Both the position numbers and the translations under genes were made by a program. The notes under the pieces are model-generated. The model had not been told where the DNA came from. It searched no databases and was given only the letters and a program-made list of their open reading frames with translations. Below, piece by piece: positions 1-31,000 of a stretch of 64,000 nucleotides of DNA (position 1 is the stretch's first letter; each line of letters starts with the position of its first letter). Origin of the DNA: Paraspadella gotoi (taxonomy: Eukaryota; Chaetognatha); the NCBI GenBank assembly GCA_051294375.1, contig CM119263.1:26068436-26132435 (forward strand). The letters are read 5' to 3'.

Positions 1-815
1 TTTTTCAACTGTCATAATTTTGTCAACTTGCATCATTTTTTCAACTAGCATCATTCTTTCAACTTGCATCATTCTTTCAACTTGCATCATTTTTTAATAT
101 TCATAATTTTTTTAACTTGCATCATTTTTTCAAATTGAATCATTTTTTTCTTTTAATTAATTAATTAATTAAAACATTTATGAGTAAGCATAAATAATAA
201 AAATTCAAGTCAACTTGACTTTGGTTTTTTCCATGCAAACTCATTTCCACTCCTCGATTCCATCGAAACTTTATATCATGCTCATTGCTCAATTACACAC
301 TTTCCTACACACAAAAAATTTAATCTCGATCTATCCATCCAATTATGATTAATTCAATTAATTATGGGTTAAAATTATTAAAAAGATTCAAATAAAAGTG
401 ACTTATGTTTTTCCATATAAACTTTATATCCAGCATCATCACAAACTTTCCTACCCACACACAAAATTTAATTTCAATCTATCCATCCAATTATTATTAA
501 TTCGAGTAATTATCCATTTAAACCTATTTCCACACGCACGATTCCATCGAAACTTTATATCCAGCTCAACCATACAGTTTTTTAACCACACACAAAATTT
601 CTTTCCAATCCATCCATCCGATCACGAGTAATTGGAGTTTAATGAAAAGGTGGGACGGGTCTTCAGACAGACAGACGGACGGATGGACGGGCGGACATCG
701 TTTTTTTGCTTAATTTAGCATAATATGATGTTCTGATGTGATAAAAATGATTTACCGACAAGATTTAGGGGTGGGACCGATGGACTGACAAAGTGAGTCG
801 GAATCTGCTTTTCAT
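1..815 (-). repeat. GTCC/minisatellite repeat family copy (reverse orientation)
   Basis: Bases 1-175 are about nine diverged copies of a 19-base unit (AACTTGCATCATTTTTTC). Bases 190-660 hold two or three about 170-base subrepeats (CGATTCCATCGAAACTTTAT, CCACACACAAAATTT). These are followed by a GACGGACGG tract (670-695) and a flank ending in GAGTCGGAATCTGC. It is the reverse complement in order and content of the copy at 43550-44230. Confidence 0.75.
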
Positions 816-1375
816 GGTTTATTACTTCTTAGTTAAGTTTTGAGCAAAACAACCTAATATGAGACGAAACATGCTTAATTTGCTTTTTGATCATATGACC
901 TTGTTTGATTACGTGATTACACAAGTATAAAAAATATGTACGAGATGCCAAGTTTCAACGAAAATAATTCAGAATATGCAGTCCTGTGATAAAATTTTTA
1001 TATGATCACGAGACTGTATAAGCATAATGCAAATGCACATGAAAGTTCTTATGGTACCTTACCTTCCTATCAAATATGCACTTAATTTATGAAGTTTTAC
1101 TCGTTCTGTCAGCCTTTAAACTGTAAATAGTGTGGCAACACATTCAATGTTGCCTCCGGCCTGACTGCATCAGCCGTGATGTAAGAGCGGGACGGGACGT
1201 CTAACCTATCTGTAGTGGCAGACTACAGTCAAATCCAAAGTTTTGTAGCTGACAATTTGATAGATAGACAGATAAACAGATTAACATTCTGACCGACCCA
1301 AAGTGACCTACAGAATCTTAGGAATCCTCGTGGCGCAACTAAAAGCTATTGTTCTTTTTTCATTGCATATATCTG

Positions 1376-1617
1376 TGGATAAGGCGCTAAGTGGGCTGAA
1401 GAGTGCTCTCCGCAACTTCTTTAACCCTATTTAAACAGATCTGGGCTTTGAACCAGGCTTTGGGATTTTTCAGGCTCCCATGGCGGTTTTAGGCCGTCCT
1501 CCCGCTTCCCGGTATCTAATAGTCATGAGGTGATGGTATTACACATTGAGCCACCGGGTCACGACTGAAGGTGTCATGCTTATAGGCGGGGTGAACTTAT
1601 GGCAATTCCCGACTACA
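1376..1617 (-). repeat. tRNA-derived SINE, family A, reverse orientation
   Basis: GATAAGGCGCTAAGTGGGCT, CATTGAGCCACCGGGTCACG and CCCGACTAC are reverse-complement landmarks of family A. It ends about 60 bases left of TIR element 1. Confidence 0.68.
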
Positions 1618-1676
1618 TGTCTATAGCTTTATGATTGACATCTTTAGTTTATAACAATGTTATTTTAAACGACGTA

Positions 1677-4259
1677 CAGTGTGTCCCAATGGTACTGTCC
1701 GTTAATAAAAGCTTACTGCTCCTATAGTAGAGCATTAAAAGATAACAAAATATAAGATATTTAATTCCATTCATTATTATTGTAATAAGATCTGAAGAGT
1801 TCGATGATGATAACCATTTTTTTGTATAGTTTCATGAGTATGAGAAACTTAAATTATTAAAATTTCATAAAAATCATATTTAGCTTATATAATTTTAGTG
1901 AAAACAAAGTTTAGAGTTTGTATTACAAAAAATCGTTGTAATACAAACTCTAAACTTTGTTTTCACTAAAACACCTAAACAACGAAAAGAAAGGAATACC
2001 ACATTATGGCTACTAGCTTATATAATATAAAAATAACGACCCATACAAATATTTTAGCAAGTTTATTTATAAATTTTATATTTTATTAATAACTTGTTAA
2101 CTATATTTATTAATAATTAGTAATAAAACATAGGCTAAAGTAAAAAAATTTAAAAAAAATAATTTTAAATATAAGAATCAATTAATCAATCAATAAATGA
2201 ATTCATTAAATAATATTTTAATTAAATAATTAATTAATTATTCAATTAATCATCGTCGATGTTATCGTCGTCGTCGTCGCCATTATCGTCGTCGTTACTT
2301 TTTTTCGTGCTCGACCTGACGAACAGACCTAAAAACAAACATGTTTGTGCAAACAATTAATATTTTAATTAATATTTTAAATAATATTTTAACTAATTAA
2401 TTAATTATCGCTCATGATCGTGGGCATGGGCGGCGAGAGAAATGGCGGGCCCCCCACTGGCCTTCTGGCCGGGCCCCTCTCCATAATTTTAGTTTTCGAT
2501 TACCTCTTGTCTGAGCGAGGGGTCTAAATTTGTTAAACCTTCTAACTAGATTAGATTTAGCGCTTATTTTTAACCATGAGCGGCAATAGAGATGAAATAT
2601 AATATAATAAATAAATATATGAATTAATAATAACCCAAATCCCAAAGAAAAGGATTATCGTGTATGCTATTCATTGCTTAGTTACTACATCACGCATAAA
2701 ACGGGGGTAAAAAGATTTGGAATCTTCTTTACCGTTTTTTTAAATTTCAGATTTTTTTTTTAAATTTACTTTTTCCCTAATTTTTTTCTTTTTTTTTCAA
2801 TTCTATTTTTTTTTTAAAACAATTAATTCCTAATTACTATTGGCATAAAAAGGTTTTATTAAATAATTCATACAAAATATCGAGATTGGTTTATTTTATT
2901 AAACATTGCATTCAAAATTCAAATCATTTCTATGTAAGAAAGAGTAATCAAAAGAGAGAGAAGAGAGAGAGAGAGAAGAAAAGAGAGACTCTCAAAAACT
3001 TCTTCAAAGCAAACAATCTTGTTAAGTAGTAGTTCTAAAAAAACCATTGTCAGACAGAATATTGGCAGTCCGGTATAAATAGAATCTAAATTTATGATTA
3101 TACAAAAGACAGATTTATCGAAAAGGAAAGTAAAAAACAACTTGAACTTTCTCAAGATTTCAAGAAGACTGTTCTCATTCTTCTCGCGGGCCATACCGTG
3201 AGACATATCCATGAATTTCAGTAACCAGTTGAAAGGTCTTTTCATCCTCTTGAATTCGCCGTATGCGAACGAAAAATTTGTTCAGGGAAATCCAATAAAT
3301 GAAGAAAAAATCACACTTAAATCCGCGAATTCCAATGTGATAAACGTTAAAACTATTCATTTTTCGGTTTTACCCCATTTTATGCGTGATGCATCTCATA
3401 AAGTATTGTGAGGCTCATTGATTTTAAATAAAGTCATAAAACTTTACTTTGAAATTGTTTGTTTTTTACCTCTCAAAGGGCCCTAACTTGACTGAATTAG
3501 TGGCTCCATTCAAATGAAATGGACTATATCCTGAAACAGTTGGGGCCCAACCTTTGACCGCTAATGTCTAAAGGGCCCCCAGCATGATCTTACCTGAATT
3601 TGATCAGTTAGACTAATCTGCACAGACTGAACCTTTTTTCATAATCACTCAATTCCTTTTTTTTTTTCTTTTTTCTTTTTCTTTCTTTTTTTCTTCTTTT
3701 CTTTCCTTCTTTTTTTCTCTCTCTTCTCAGGGGCCCTCCTGGGCCCCCCTGCGGGCCAGAGGCCGAGGGGCTTGTGCCCCCTCAAACTTGTTTAATAGAA
3801 TTGAAATATCCATTTATAACATCATAAAAATTAAATTTTATTTTTTCATGTTAATGCGCGAAGCGTTTTCGCACATTCTCAATAAAAAAAAGTTTTCTAA
3901 CTTAAATTTAAAGTTTCAATTCTAAAATGTTTTTAAAACATAGGTGGCGAAAGTGTTAGCGCGCTGAATGCTGAAACGGAGAACGATGGCGGTTCGAATC
4001 CTGACGCCTCTATATTAATTAACTTAGTTGCTATGTCCTAAACGTGACATAAGAGCAAAGGCTTACCAAAGTAGCCATGCACATGAGTATTTTACCAAAG
4101 AATCGCGCCTAAATAACCGTAACTATAGGAGATAGAGAGCTTGCCGTCTGAGAAATTCTTGGACTGATGCGACTGTATCGTTGTCTAAGAAATAAGATTT
4201 CAAATCACAATTCTGCACGATATGTGAAAGTTAACGGACACTACCATTGGGAGACACTG
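1677..4259 (+). mobile_element. TIR element 1 (Tc1/mariner-like termini, TA target site)
   Basis: The left end is CAGTGTGTCCCAATGGTACT at 1677 and the right end is its inverted form, ending CACTG at 4259. Both are flanked by TA (1675-1676, 4260-4261). The interior is AT-rich and non-coding, with a 34-base perfect palindrome at 1893-1971. It lies in intron 18 of gene 1, 50 bases from exon 18. Confidence 0.68.
3940..4015 (+). repeat. tRNA-like SINE head or decayed tRNA
   Basis: TAGCGCGCTGA (A-box-like) and GGTTCGAATCC (perfect B box) are about 40 bases apart, and the ends GGTGGCG/CGCCTC are only partly complementary. No good cloverleaf, so it is not called a tRNA gene. It lies inside TIR element 1. 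Confidence 0.4.
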
Positions 4260-4308
4260 TATTACTATTAGGGAGAAGGAACCAAAAAAATGACCCTCTG
4301 TAGCTCAC

Positions 4309-22199
<17,891 letters not shown>

Positions 22200-22205
22200 T
22201 GTCAA

Positions 22206-24757
22206 GATTTGAGATCAGGGTGGGAGAAAAGGGATCTTGGGGGTAATCCGGTTCTTAAATTATGCAATGATGAAAGGTTAATCTCGAATTATTGCAAATT
22301 TACAGTTTTTTTTTTTCTTCTTTTATATCATTTGTTTGTTTTTGTTTTTTTTTACTCCAGATTTTGAGACAAAAATTCGATTTAATCCTTGGTTCTGTCG
22401 ATTTAAATAACAAAAAATGTAGAAATGGTCAAAGTCGGTGTTTGGGGTTAGTTGTATGGTTGGAATACCCATTGTTCTTTTTCATAGGCACTATAATGTC
22501 CCTTTTTTAAGATATATACTTACATCGTACTTACATAACCCTCCGCTATAAAAAATTAACTAAACGAACGAAAAGCTTTTGGCAATTTAAAAAAAAAGAT
22601 TTCAACCTAAGACATTTTTGATTTATAAGTATTATGTCATTCGGTTTAATTGTTTTTTGGCGGTGACAGAAGTAAAATAGATTGAAAAATGCTCTTTTCT
22701 ATCGCCTTTTTTTATTCATTATTATTTTATAAATAAATCCCCAAAAATAATTGTGTTAATATGATTTTGAGACGAAAAAAAAAAATTAAGTGTCTCCTCT
22801 CCTTCATTTCTCCGGTGATCGACAAAAAAACAATGTGGTGTTCGCGAAGGTAAGTTCATTCAAAACCTGAATCAGACCGCGAAAAGTTGGAAAGCTGAGG
22901 TCGAAGATTTTTTTCCAGAATTTGCTTCTCTTCCTTCTTAAGCTTTCTCGAATCGTTGCTTGTGGTTGGTTGGAAGGTTGGAAGGTCCATCTTTTACTTT
23001 CGCCCACCGGAGTTAGGGTTAAGGGTGGTTTAGGGGTGGTTTCAGGTTAAGGGTGGTTAAGATTAAGAGGGTTTATGGAATTTAGCCACTTTTTTTTTAA
23101 AGCTCAATCAGAATCCATTATAAAATAATTAAAATCTGAAAAAGTTTTTTCGTGATTTATAGTAGTACAATATATTTTAAAAGCCTCTACGTTATTAACT
23201 ATAGATAAATTTAAAAAAAAACATTCTCACTGGATGATATTTTAACACTATTTTTATGACAGATCTCTTCAAAGCTCAAGTTTAGCCTCATTGCCCAATG
23301 CTTTTGTACGAATTTAGAGAAAACGAGCGTAGACAGGGAACTAACGTTGAAGCGGTCGCGAATCCCTACTCTTGAATTGCTTTTATCTTATTCTAAAATA
23401 CTAAAAATGAATGAAGCTAATCTACTGTAATTCCGGATATATTTTATAATTTACAAACTTTATAAGTGAAAGAGATTCCAAAAAATATGAGCAAAAGAGG
23501 ATTAGCAAATAGCTACGAAACTATCCGACATTGCAAGACAAATCAACAATCAAGAAAGGAAATCAACAATATTGGATAAGAAATATTATCCTTGTCGCAA
23601 TCACCAATTTCGAGGGAAGGTCGACAAACGGGTTTTCGAGGGGCGGCGGCGGTGGTGACGAATGAGCACCTTGGCCTTAAAAAATTGAAAAAGAGACAAA
23701 AAGAAGAAAAGAAATATAGCTGAAAAAAGTTTAAAAAAAATTCAAGTAAAAAGTTCAATTTTAATGCTTTTATTGTGACTATCAAAATTATAATATTACT
23801 ATTTAATGATAATTAAATCTTAACTTTTTTTGATGGATTCTGATAGAGCATAAAAAGTTAAATAAAAAATATAACTACAACTTTCAAAAATATTTGTTTT
23901 CTTGGTAAAAATTTCAAGTCATCCCCCATCCACTTTTGGTGTTCAAATAGTGAAATAGATTTTTTTTTGTTTTTCCATTTAAACTCATTTACACTCGCAC
24001 GATTCCATCGAAACTTCATATCCAGCTTAATCACACACTTCCTTACCCACACACAAAATTTCATTCCAATCCATTCATCCAATCACGAGCAATTGGAGTT
24101 TTTGCTAAGGTGGGACGGACGGACGGACGGACATCGTTTTTTTTTTTTGCATAATTTATCATAATTAGATGTTCTGATATATAAAGGAATGCCCGACAAG
24201 ATTGAGGGGGCGGACCGAAGGACCGTGAATTATAGAGTTGGGATCTAAAAATCCCTTTCCATTTCTATATAAAATCAGATGTTTATAAAGTTTGGTAGTC
24301 AGATTCGAAAGAAAATATCTGCGAAAAAAATCTTTCTAAACTTCTAAGAGCGAGGTAGACTCCTAATTTACACCTAGGATGCTTAAATTAAGCAAAAATT
24401 AAAAATTAGTTTTTAATATATATTGTGAAACACAAAAATTAAATAAGTAATAGCAACCCTAAATATAATCGCACGAAACATAATCATGATATGAAATTAC
24501 AAAATTTATTAAAAGGATTAAAAAAACAAGAATTCTCTGTGTTGTATTTTTCAAACAAAATGTTTTCTTTTTAAACTTCAGACCATTCTCACACCAATCT
24601 TTTGCGCCAGTGGCAGTGCTCCCCAGAATAAGACTCATTAAATAATATCATCCTATAAAAAAGTCAATTACTACATATATTCACTATGTTAACACTTTTC
24701 TTATCTTTACTAAGACCCCTTATCCCTAGCCCTTATTCCCCTTACTTCGCCTTTCCC
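22206..24757. other. Spacer between gene 2 stop and gene 1 start
   Basis: No coding sequence was seen. It should hold the gene 1 promoter and 5' UTR (right of 22199) and the gene 2 3' UTR (left of 24758). A GGTTAAGGGTGG tract lies near 23010-23070, a GC-rich patch (GGGGCGGCGGCGGTGG) near 23640, and a GTCC repeat copy at 23955-24250. No clear TATA box or AATAAA. Confidence 0.6.
23955..24250 (-). repeat. GTCC repeat family copy
   Basis: The reverse-orientation subrepeat (GATTCCATCGAAACTTCATA), GGACGGACGGACGG, and GACAAGATTGAGGGGGCGGA flank. It lies in the spacer between genes 1 and 2. Confidence 0.7.
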
Positions 24758-25004
24758 TTAAGTCGGTTGACCATCTGGCGCTGATTCATAAATGCCAAAG
24801 TTATCATATCCTCCGCCGGTACCAAGGTACAACTGAGAACGTCGGAAGGCAGAAATACCTATTGGAAAATTTAAACTTGAATTATATTCATTGATGATAC
24901 AAATAACTGGAACCTAATTTAATACTAAAATACCTGGATCAAAGGTCCCGGGGGCATCTTCATGCAGCATGACAGGTCTGTCTCCGAACACCCACGTGTT
25001 GTGC
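24758..25004 (-). CDS. Gene 2 exons 23-24: cytoplasmic tail
   Basis: Exons 24934-25004 and 24758-24858. The tail reads HNTWVFGDRPVM, APGTFDPG, SAFRRSQLY, then GYDNFGIYESAP and ends PT before TAA. Against gene 3, NTW, P-V, GT[FY]DPG, FRRS and GIYE are kept. Tyr1965 in GIYE is a candidate phosphorylation or SH2-docking site (inference). Confidence 0.87.
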
Positions 25005-28000
25005 CTGTAAGATTATAGAGTAAGCACACTAGAGCTCCCAGAAATATCATACATTTATGAAACTGGGCCCTAAACAAAACCTTAATCTTAATCAGTTTCC
25101 CTGGCTTGGGATATCTAACCTAACCCGAGCCCTAACCCTAACATGGGCATTTTGTCTCACCCCAAATCTTAATCTTAACCCGAGCAGCCTCTCCCCTCAC
25201 CTTAACCCAAGCTAGTGTACTTCCTGCTCAACCTTAACCCCAAACCGGTCCTTGATCCAAACCCTAACCAGTTTCCCTGGCTGATGACACATGCAGAGAG
25301 CCACTTTCTTAGCCTTAACCCTAACCTAGGCCTCGTGTTTTATATCATGCCAGAACCCTAACCCTGCATCACTCCAGAGCCTCTCCACCAACCCTCACCT
25401 CAGCCTGAGGTTCACCTCTGAGCCTCAACTCAGGCATCCCTGCCTCCCGGCCATCAATAAGGTCAAACTTTAATCCTTAATTTGCTTCCCCAGTACCTTC
25501 CCTAACCCTAACCCAAGCTTCCTGTCCTTTTCTGAGCCTGTCCAAATTACAAAACCATAATATTTAATCATGGCAACCTTGCCAAATGATAATTTTGCTG
25601 TTAGTTAGCTTAGAAAGGCTTGTACTAAGGACAGGGTTGAGGCTTGCAAATGAATAAAAGGCCTGGGCTAAGGTTTAAGTAGGGGGAGAGGTTTAGGGTT
25701 AAGGTTGAGTGGGAGGCTTGCTGGCCACAAAGGCCAAGGCGCCCTCTAACTAATTCGCTACTTTCTTTTTGTATCATTTAGCAAACCTTTAAAGGCCGAT
25801 ATCTTGGCTTAAGGATTAAATATTTAAAATCCCTTAGAGAGTTATATTTCTATAACTAAATCATACTTTCTTATAAAATCTTATTAGCATTTGTAGAGTA
25901 ATTTGGTCAGGGACGATTTAGCTTAAAAAAAAAATAATTTCTAATTTGAAGTCTTTCCTAATAATAATTTTTTAACCTTATTTATAAATTACAACAAAAA
26001 ATTTAGTAATAAGGTTATTAATAACTTTAATTTGATTAATTTAAGTATTCTGGCTGAATATTCCAAAAATCCTGATTTTTTAAAACCGGAAGTGGTACTA
26101 CGCAAAAATTGGCGTGGAAAATCCATCAAGAGCATTAAGGAAATTTTTTTATTGTGATATTCGTTTTCTCCACTAAATTTGGCACAAGAAACTTCGCAGG
26201 TATCAGGAACTTTCAAAAATGCATGGTATTTCTGGGAGCTCTAAAGCTTACGCTTATATTTTTTAACTTTTTTTAAATTTTGGTGGGGTACTTTTTAATA
26301 CTAGTATTACAATTACATTTTTTTCCCTTTTTTTATATTTTTTCTTTCCTTTTTATCACTCACTTTTTCTTTTTTTTAATGGTGACGATAATAGCGACGA
26401 TAGCAATAAAAATGAGAATGATGGCAATGATAATGACGATGACAATGATAGCAATGATGGCGTCTGAGAGCTCCTCTTCAATTTCTTTTACTTTCTCGCA
26501 ATATTCACCTTCATATTGATCAGTGCATCTGGAAAAGAAAGTAGAATGGTGGTTGGGAAATGAAAATACCAATAACTCGGCTCAAAATGTTAATCTACAT
26601 TAATAGCATAATCTACATATAATAGCAGCGATATTAACATAATAGCAACTGAAGGACTTACTCGCAAGTTGGTTCCCCCGTTCCTGGGGCTTCTTTACAA
26701 ATACCTCCATTTTGACAAACATAAGCCAAACACTTTTGAGTCAGAAGAGTCTCAACAATAACTAAAATGGAAGCAAAAATGCAGTTGGCTTTTGTGATAT
26801 TCAAAAATCATATCTCAGAAAAGAAAAGAGCTTCAAAACGCTAATTGGTAACAAAATCTGTCAATACATTCAAATAATCTACTTCAGCACCAAGTTTAAT
26901 ATGAAAATACTCACTGATATCAGAAGAATTTTGTGGGTTTCTCACAAAGTAAGAGATAGGGTCAGTCTGGTAAATTCCCAAGAAGTTGTTGGTGCCATTC
27001 AACTTGTTTCGCAGAAAGAGTGCCACGCGGCGGAACTCGCCAGACGTAATGGGACTCTTGGTTTTCACTAGGTATTCGACGTTGATAGAACCTTGCCTTT
27101 ATAAAAAATTAAAAAGATAATATGTAAATAATTAAAACTATGTACAAATATATACAGTTATATATAAATAAAGAATTAATAAAAAAATTATTAAACTTTT
27201 TTTAAAATAATTGTTTGAAAACTCGGTTAAATTTCTATAAATACGCCTGAGGCGAAGAGGTCCCCCCCTCTCGCCGCCCCTGCCCCTCGTGTTTAAAAAT
27301 TTATCATTCGTATCAGAAAAATATATTTTTTTGAATATATGTTATTTTTTATTTCTTCCTGAAGGTAGCGGTAGCCGACCAAATTCAAATGTTAATGGGA
27401 ACAGCATGGATCAAATCCATTATTGGTATTAGTCATTGTGTTAAAATATTTTTATGCAAAAATGTTCCGAACCATGAGTAATTCGCTAATTAAAATTATT
27501 ATATTGCTAAATAATATCAAAATTTGTGTTGTTGATATTTTAAGTTTTTTTAATTGATTCTGATAGAGCTCAAGTTAAGTAAAAAATATAATTACAACTT
27601 TTTAACATATTGATGTTTTATTACTAAAAATTAGCAAAAACTATTAAAATCATCAGATGATGATGATGATAATAATTTTTTAAGGTTTTTTCAAAATTTA
27701 AGCCACTTACCATCAAAATATTGAAAAAAGAACTTTCTTTAAGCTATCTGAATCTGCTTTTAAAATGAAAAAAATTAAATTTATTTTTTACATTCCCTAT
27801 CTATAAATAATATTAAAAAAATAATTACTAGTGCTTCTAGCCATTTTAGAAAATGTTGGTCCATTGAAAGTTTTCTCAGAAATGTATGAAGTTTTATTTG
27901 GGAAGGTTCCCAAATCAAACCTCTGACCCACCCCATTGACAAAGATTGGCCCTACTTAAGGGGACCAAGTGACTAGGGGGGGTAAAAAGATCATGACCAT

Positions 28001-31000
28001 ATGATTCTTTCTTCTACAATCATTTGGGAAAGTAATTAAAAAATTCGATGATGATGAGATTGCCTAATTTTTTTAAAAAAATTGGTAAGAAGAAAATCTT
28101 TTTTAAGTTTAGTATATTTTTTTTGAAATGGGTAAGATCTGATTTTAAAAACTTTTCAGCTTTTATCATTGTATTACTGGGTCCTCCAAAGTCAAAAGTA
28201 GTAACAAAATTTTTTATTTAAATATAATCTGCAATAAGCAGATCTTGTTTAAGAAAAATCGCTTTAAAAATGATAAAAAAACAATATGCAAAGATAGCCA
28301 TAGATTATAATAATAATATTAATAATAATAAAAGTAATATTTATAAAGATCCTACATATTTGTTTATTATTACTCTTTACTAGAGAGTACTCGTGGAGTA
28401 ACTCTATAAGTCACGATTTGGTCGGTCGGTCCGTCAGTTTGTATGTCTTTCCATTGGTTAAAAATGCATATAATTTGCCTATAGTTGGTTGTTCATTTGT
28501 TAAGTTAAAAAAAACCTAAAATCTAAGGAACTGCTAGCGCCGCCTTCAGGAATTCCTAAAACTATAAGGAATAAAAGAAGGAATTTTGATGCAGTCATAA
28601 ATACACGTGCAAAGAGAGTTTTTTAGTCATGTTATATCATGTGAAAATAAAGTCACTGCGGCAAAACACATTGGAATTACCATTCTTTTTTCTTATTTTT
28701 TCAATTTTCATCTATCTCTCAACCAATTTTACACTTTTTAAACACATACGTGAAGCTTGTCAGTTCAATTTCATTATATCCAGGCATGTCTTGATAATGT
28801 TGCTTGAGGGCATTGGTCACTTCCTGCCTTGTCGCTGTCTGGCCTGATGCCGAATTGACATTATAATTGAGAATTCTTAGTCCACACTGAACACCAGCTT
28901 GGCTGTTTGCTGGAAGGAGGCACATCTCGTCAACCTTCTCGTAGCCTTGGTCGCATTGACAGGTAAGGACGTTCCCTTGCACCAAGCACTGAGCAACCTC
29001 TGACTTCGGACACGGATTAGCAAGGTTAATATCGCATGTGGCAGCCTGGCCCACAAGCACACAAGACGTTGTTGTGACTCCACCCTTGTATCCTGGTTTG
29101 CATGGGCAAGTGTAGCCCCCTGCTGTGTTAGTGCAGATGGTACTTGTGTTGTCACAATTGTTCGTATTTTTGGCACATTCATCAATGTCCCTGCAAGAAT
29201 CTCGGCCAAGTTTCTCAAAGCCTCCATAGCAGAGGCATTCATAATTGGGGGCACTCGTAAGAAGGCAAGCCGAGTTGATGCAAGGATTTTTTTTGGAGCA
29301 AATGTCAACACCATTGCACTTCACATTTGGATCTCCTTCATACAGTGGAGGACAATTGCAAGTGAAGCTGCCAGGCAAATCCCTGCATTCAGCATTCAGC
29401 CCACAGGGTTTTGGTGTCTGGAGACATTCATTGATATTGGTGCACTGCAGACCAGTGCCCTCAAATCCTGGAAGACACTCGCAGGTTGTGTTGTTTTTGC
29501 ATTGTGCATTGATGTGGCATGCAGGAGAGCAGTGAGTGCGAATGCATTCTTCTGGGTTTGATGTATTTCTGGCAAAACCATCTTTGCAGGTGCAAGTAAA
29601 GGAACCTTCAGTGTTGGTACACTGAGCATTGGCTTGACATGGCGACCCTAAACATTCGTTAATGTCAATGCAGCTAACTTGACCATCTCCCTCATAGCCT
29701 GTAATGCAGGTGCAGTTAAAACCATTAGTCAAATCAAAACATATTGATTTAGCAACGCAAGGCGAGGGAGTTATTGCACACTCATTTACTGGCAAGTTGC
29801 GACAGATTATACCATTTCCACCAAAAGGATCTCTGCAAGTACAAGTAAACGATCCAATGGTGTTAACGCAATCAGCATTGATGTCGCATGGATTCAGCAC
29901 AGTGCATTCATTGATGTCTTCACATGTGGTTCCATTTCCGCTGAATCCAGATTGGCATGCACAAGTAAATGATCCTGGAGTGTTTGTGCAAATAGCGTTG
30001 GCATCACATTTCGTAGGATCATTACATTCATTGATTTCTATTTCGCAAGTAAGGCCCGTGTATCCCAAAGGACATATGCAGCCAGTATTTGAATCACAGA
30101 TGCCCCGTTGGCAGGTGCAGTCATTATCACAGTTAGTGCCCCATTTGCCAGTCGGGCATCTCCGCCTCTGAACGCACTTGAAAAGTTGGGGAACTGAGGA
30201 GGGACGTAGGAAATAATCAGGGTCACAATCAAGACAGTTGTGATGAACGCCAATATCCTGCTCCGCATCAACATCTACACATGCAGTCCCGTCAGCTTTG
30301 CAGGGATTTAGCACACATCCATCCAAATCCGTCTCACAGCTAAGGCCTGAAAGACAGAATAAGTAGGGTGTGGGGTATCTTTCTACTCTTATATTTTTCT
30401 TTATTGTTTTTCAATAAAAATAATTATATACAAACTAGTTTACTACTAGTTTATTACCACATATTATAAGTACTACAGTTTAAGATAAGAAAACTTTTCT
30501 TTGTTTTCACAACAAATTTTTAATCAACAAAGCACAGACATGTTTCGGTTTTGTTGAAATTAAATTCGTTGTGAAAACTAAAAAAACTTTTCAAATTCTA
30601 AACAAACAAAAAGAAAGGAAAAATATACTAAGCACTAAGTACTACAGTGTGTCCCAATACTACTGTCGGTTAACTTTTACATAATGTGTGGAACTGTGTT
30701 ATTAAATCTTATTTCTGAGATAATAATGTCAGAATATTGAATTTAAATGAGTCCTCATTTGGTTCCGCATACAATCCGTGTCTTTTAGACAACGAAATCT
30801 GAACTTCAATAATTACCATCTTTCTTGATCTCATTGGTTAGAATGAAGCTTTCTTTATTTAAAAAAACGGTAGGCTATAGTTATCTTCTTCTTATGATAT
30901 AGTACTTTCCAGGTAAATTTCTATGAGTTAAAAAAACGGTAAGACATGATTTCTTCAATGATTGTCAATCAAAGCTTAATTTTAGAAATAAGTATGATTG

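Noticed and set aside
1-175. CRISPR-like array from regular 19-base repeats
   Set aside because: Repeats are head-to-tail without spacers and the window is eukaryotic; it is a minisatellite.
3940-4015. A functional tRNA gene
   Set aside because: A- and B-box-like motifs are present but acceptor and T stems do not pair; treated as a SINE or relic.
1-4308. Remaining 3' exons of gene 1 within the window
   Set aside because: No EGF, SEA or TM-coding frame found on the minus strand here; they are expected left of base 1.
28877-30274. ORFs on the plus strand and in other minus frames across the EGF exons
   Set aside because: Shadows of the cysteine-rich EGF frame; the true frame has phased splice sites and domain matches. 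The same applies to 61483-63068.
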